From Muribaculaceae bacterium (lineage in GTDB: Bacteria; Bacteroidota; Bacteroidia; Bacteroidales; Muribaculaceae): DNA of 42,213 nucleotides. How positions within the stretch are numbered: the stretch's first letter is position 1; each line of letters begins with the position of its first letter. The position numbers were made by a program, and so were the translations under genes. Below the pieces are notes generated by a model. It was not told the DNA's origin. It saw only the letters and a program-made list of their open reading frames with translations, and ran no database searches. Location: NCBI GenBank assembly GCA_003979155.1, contig RYWL01000009.1, positions 1 to 42,213 on the forward strand. The letters run 5' to 3'. Below, piece by piece: positions 40,870 to 42,213 of this stretch.

Positions 40870-41829
40870 ATGAAAGAGAGTGTAGCTACATTTCTGGCAT
40901 CAGAACATCCGACAGCTTTCTCATTCGAGATTCTGCCCCCGCTCCGCGGTAAAAGCATAGAAAACACCTATGCCGACATCGAGCGCCTGATGGAGTTTGC
41001 ACCCGCGTACATCAACATCACCACTCATCGCAACGAGGTATCGTATCTCGACATGGGCGGTGGTGTGTTCCGCGAAGTGACATCTCAACGGCGACCGGGG
41101 ACAGTGGCAATAGCAGCTGTCATACGCGAGCGCTTTGGTGTCAGACCGGTACCTCACCTCATCTGCGGTGAATACGGGCGCAGGGAAATAGAAGACCAGC
41201 TTATCGACCTGTCGTATCTCGGAATCACCGATTTGCTTGTGCTCCGCGGCGACCGCGCACGCACATCGCCAACATTCACCACCGGCGTCGATGGCCATGA
41301 GCATGCCTCAAGCCTCGCCGCTCAGGTGGTTGATTTTAACAAAGGCATCATGGTCGACGGTAGCGTGGGCGAGCCCGCGTTTCCGCCGTTTACCTTCGGT
41401 GTAGCCGGATATCCCGAAAAGCACGAAGAAGCCATGAACCTGCACTACGACCTATTGAACCTCAAAGCCAAAGTCGATGCCGGAGCCGCATATGTTGTCA
41501 CTCAGATGTTTTTCGACAACAACAAATACTTCGACTTCGTCCGTAGCGCTCGCCAGGCAGGCATCACCGTGCCGATTATTCCTGGTATAAAGCCTCTCAC
41601 ATCGCTGCGCCAGCTCTCTCTTCTGCCCCGCACCTTCCACATCGATATTCCAACGGAGCTGTCCGACAATCTGCTCCGCTGCAAATCTAATGAAGAAGTG
41701 CGCGAATTAGGCGTGGAGTGGGGCATCCGTCAGGCTCGCGAACTCAGTCAGGCCGGTGTGCCGAGCATACACTTCTATTCGATGCACGCCACTTCAAGCG
41801 TGGCTCGGATTGCAAAAGCCGTCTATTGA
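40870..41829 (+). CDS. metF: 5,10-methylenetetrahydrofolate reductase
   Basis: The 319-residue FAD enzyme makes 5-methyltetrahydrofolate, the methyl donor for MetH. FSFEILPPLRGKSIENTYADIERLMEF, YINITTHRNE, PHLICGEYGRREIEDQLIDLSYLGITDLLVLRGD and YVVTQMFFDNNKYFDFV are family motifs. An insertion between about residues 60 and 80 (LDMGGGVFREVTSQRRPGTV) is seen in Bacteroidetes members. It lies between metY and metH, forming a homocysteine-to-methionine module. Confidence 0.95.
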   Translation: MKESVATFLASEHPTAFSFEILPPLRGKSIENTYADIERLMEFAPAYINITTHRNEVSYLDMGGGVFREVTSQRRPGTVAIAAVIRERFGVRPVPHLICGEYGRREIEDQLIDLSYLGITDLLVLRGDRARTSPTFTTGVDGHEHASSLAAQVVDFNKGIMVDGSVGEPAFPPFTFGVAGYPEKHEEAMNLHYDLLNLKAKVDAGAAYVVTQMFFDNNKYFDFVRSARQAGITVPIIPGIKPLTSLRQLSLLPRTFHIDIPTELSDNLLRCKSNEEVRELGVEWGIRQARELSQAGVPSIHFYSMHATSSVARIAKAVY

Positions 41830-41835
41830 ACATTA

Positions 41836-42194
41836 ATGACCCTAAGAAAAGATACTACCCGAGGAAGCGCTTTCAGAGCTGCTCTTGCCGACCGTCTTCT
41901 AATTCTCGACGGCTCTACGGGCGTGGAATTCCAGCGTCTCGCACTCAGCGAAAATGATGTGCGCGGACGCCGCTTTATGACTCATGCGCACCCTCTGTCC
42001 GCCAACTTCGATATTCTGTGTCTTTCGCGCCCCGAACTAGTTGCACGAATTCACGACAACTATCTCGAGGCCGGTGCCGACATAATAGAGACAAATACCT
42101 TCAACTCAAACCGTCTCTCGCAAAGCGAATACGGCACCGAGGCTCTTGTACGCGAAATGAACCGTGCCGGTGCTACCATTGCACGCCGCGAGGC
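41836..42194 (+). CDS. metH: Cobalamin-dependent methionine synthase, N-terminal fragment
   Basis: The frame opens at the ATG 41836, six bases after metF, and stays open to the genomic end at 42194, giving about 119 residues. LADRLLILDGSTGVEFQRL is the start of the homocysteine-binding barrel, and NFDILCLSRPELVARIHDNYLEAGADIIETNTFNSNRLSQ is a strong MetH signature. The gene is cut by the contig end. The last 19 bases of the window are adapter and were left out of the coordinates. MetH would transfer the methyl group made by MetF to the homocysteine made by MetY. Confidence 0.93.
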
Positions 42195-42213
42195 CTGTCT
42201 CTTATACACATCT
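42195..42213. other. Nextera transposase mosaic-end adapter
   Basis: The last 19 bases, CTGTCTCTTATACACATCT, are exactly the Nextera transposase adapter sequence (reverse complement of the Tn5 mosaic end). This is library sequence and not part of the genome. Confidence 0.97.

Overview
The window looks like chromosomal DNA from a gut-type Bacteroidales bacterium, and a Muribaculaceae-like lineage is my best guess. The reasons are repeated Bacteroidetes promoters (TTTG, about 20 nt, TAnnTTTG), an arginine operon built around an N-succinylornithine carbamoyltransferase, a TonB receptor with an STN domain beside an ECF sigma factor and a DUF4974 protein, a DUF4249 lipoprotein, and a fused starch/glycogen-type synthase next to a GlgP phosphorylase. 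The last 19 bases are a Nextera transposase adapter, so the contig comes from tagmentation sequencing and its right end is artificial.

Layout. 1-4346 (minus): a run of priA, a cysteine-free thioredoxin-fold protein, an ECF sigma factor, a four-helix membrane protein and the start of a secreted hydrolase. 4412-4486: tRNA-His with its own promoter and terminator. 4737-8993 (minus): glycogen synthase then alpha-glucan phosphorylase, with a clear promoter and a strong terminator. 9225-9386 (minus): a 53-residue conserved-looking small protein. 9549-9620: initiator tRNA-fMet with promoter and terminator. 9796-14791 (plus): an ECF sigma factor, a small outer-membrane barrel, a very short anti-sigma-like protein, an STN-type TonB receptor and a DUF4249 lipoprotein gene broken by one in-frame stop. 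14895-16895 (plus): thymidine kinase, a YhcH-family protein and a DUF3108 protein.

17103-25194 (plus): a complete, tightly packed eight-gene arginine operon: acylglutamate synthase, argG, argC, argD, argF', argB, an argE-like deacylase and argH. It converts glutamate to arginine through succinylated intermediates. Its promoter is preceded by a 14-bp tandem repeat and followed by a leader with hairpins and a U tract. An Lrp/AsnC regulator and a phosphoethanolamine-transferase-like protein follow on the minus strand.

27708-32361: a SulP transporter, a low-molecular-weight tyrosine phosphatase and the folate genes pabA (minus) and pabB-pabC (plus), the last three arranged around a divergent promoter region. 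32551-35226: a large secreted protein with two discoidin-like domains, a Cys/His-rich linker and GLUG repeats, ending in a 22-bp perfect hairpin. 35436-38886: nusB (with an internal duplication), yajC, a YbbR-domain protein and coaE, followed by a small macro-like protein. 39542-42194: methionine genes metY, metF and the start of metH. metY is preceded by a perfect inverted repeat over its promoter and a short structured leader.

Most of the window is core metabolism. The parts that deserve a second look are the compact sigma/anti-sigma/TonB/DUF4249 locus, the enlarged NusB, the control regions of the arginine and methionine operons, and the cysteine-free redoxin.
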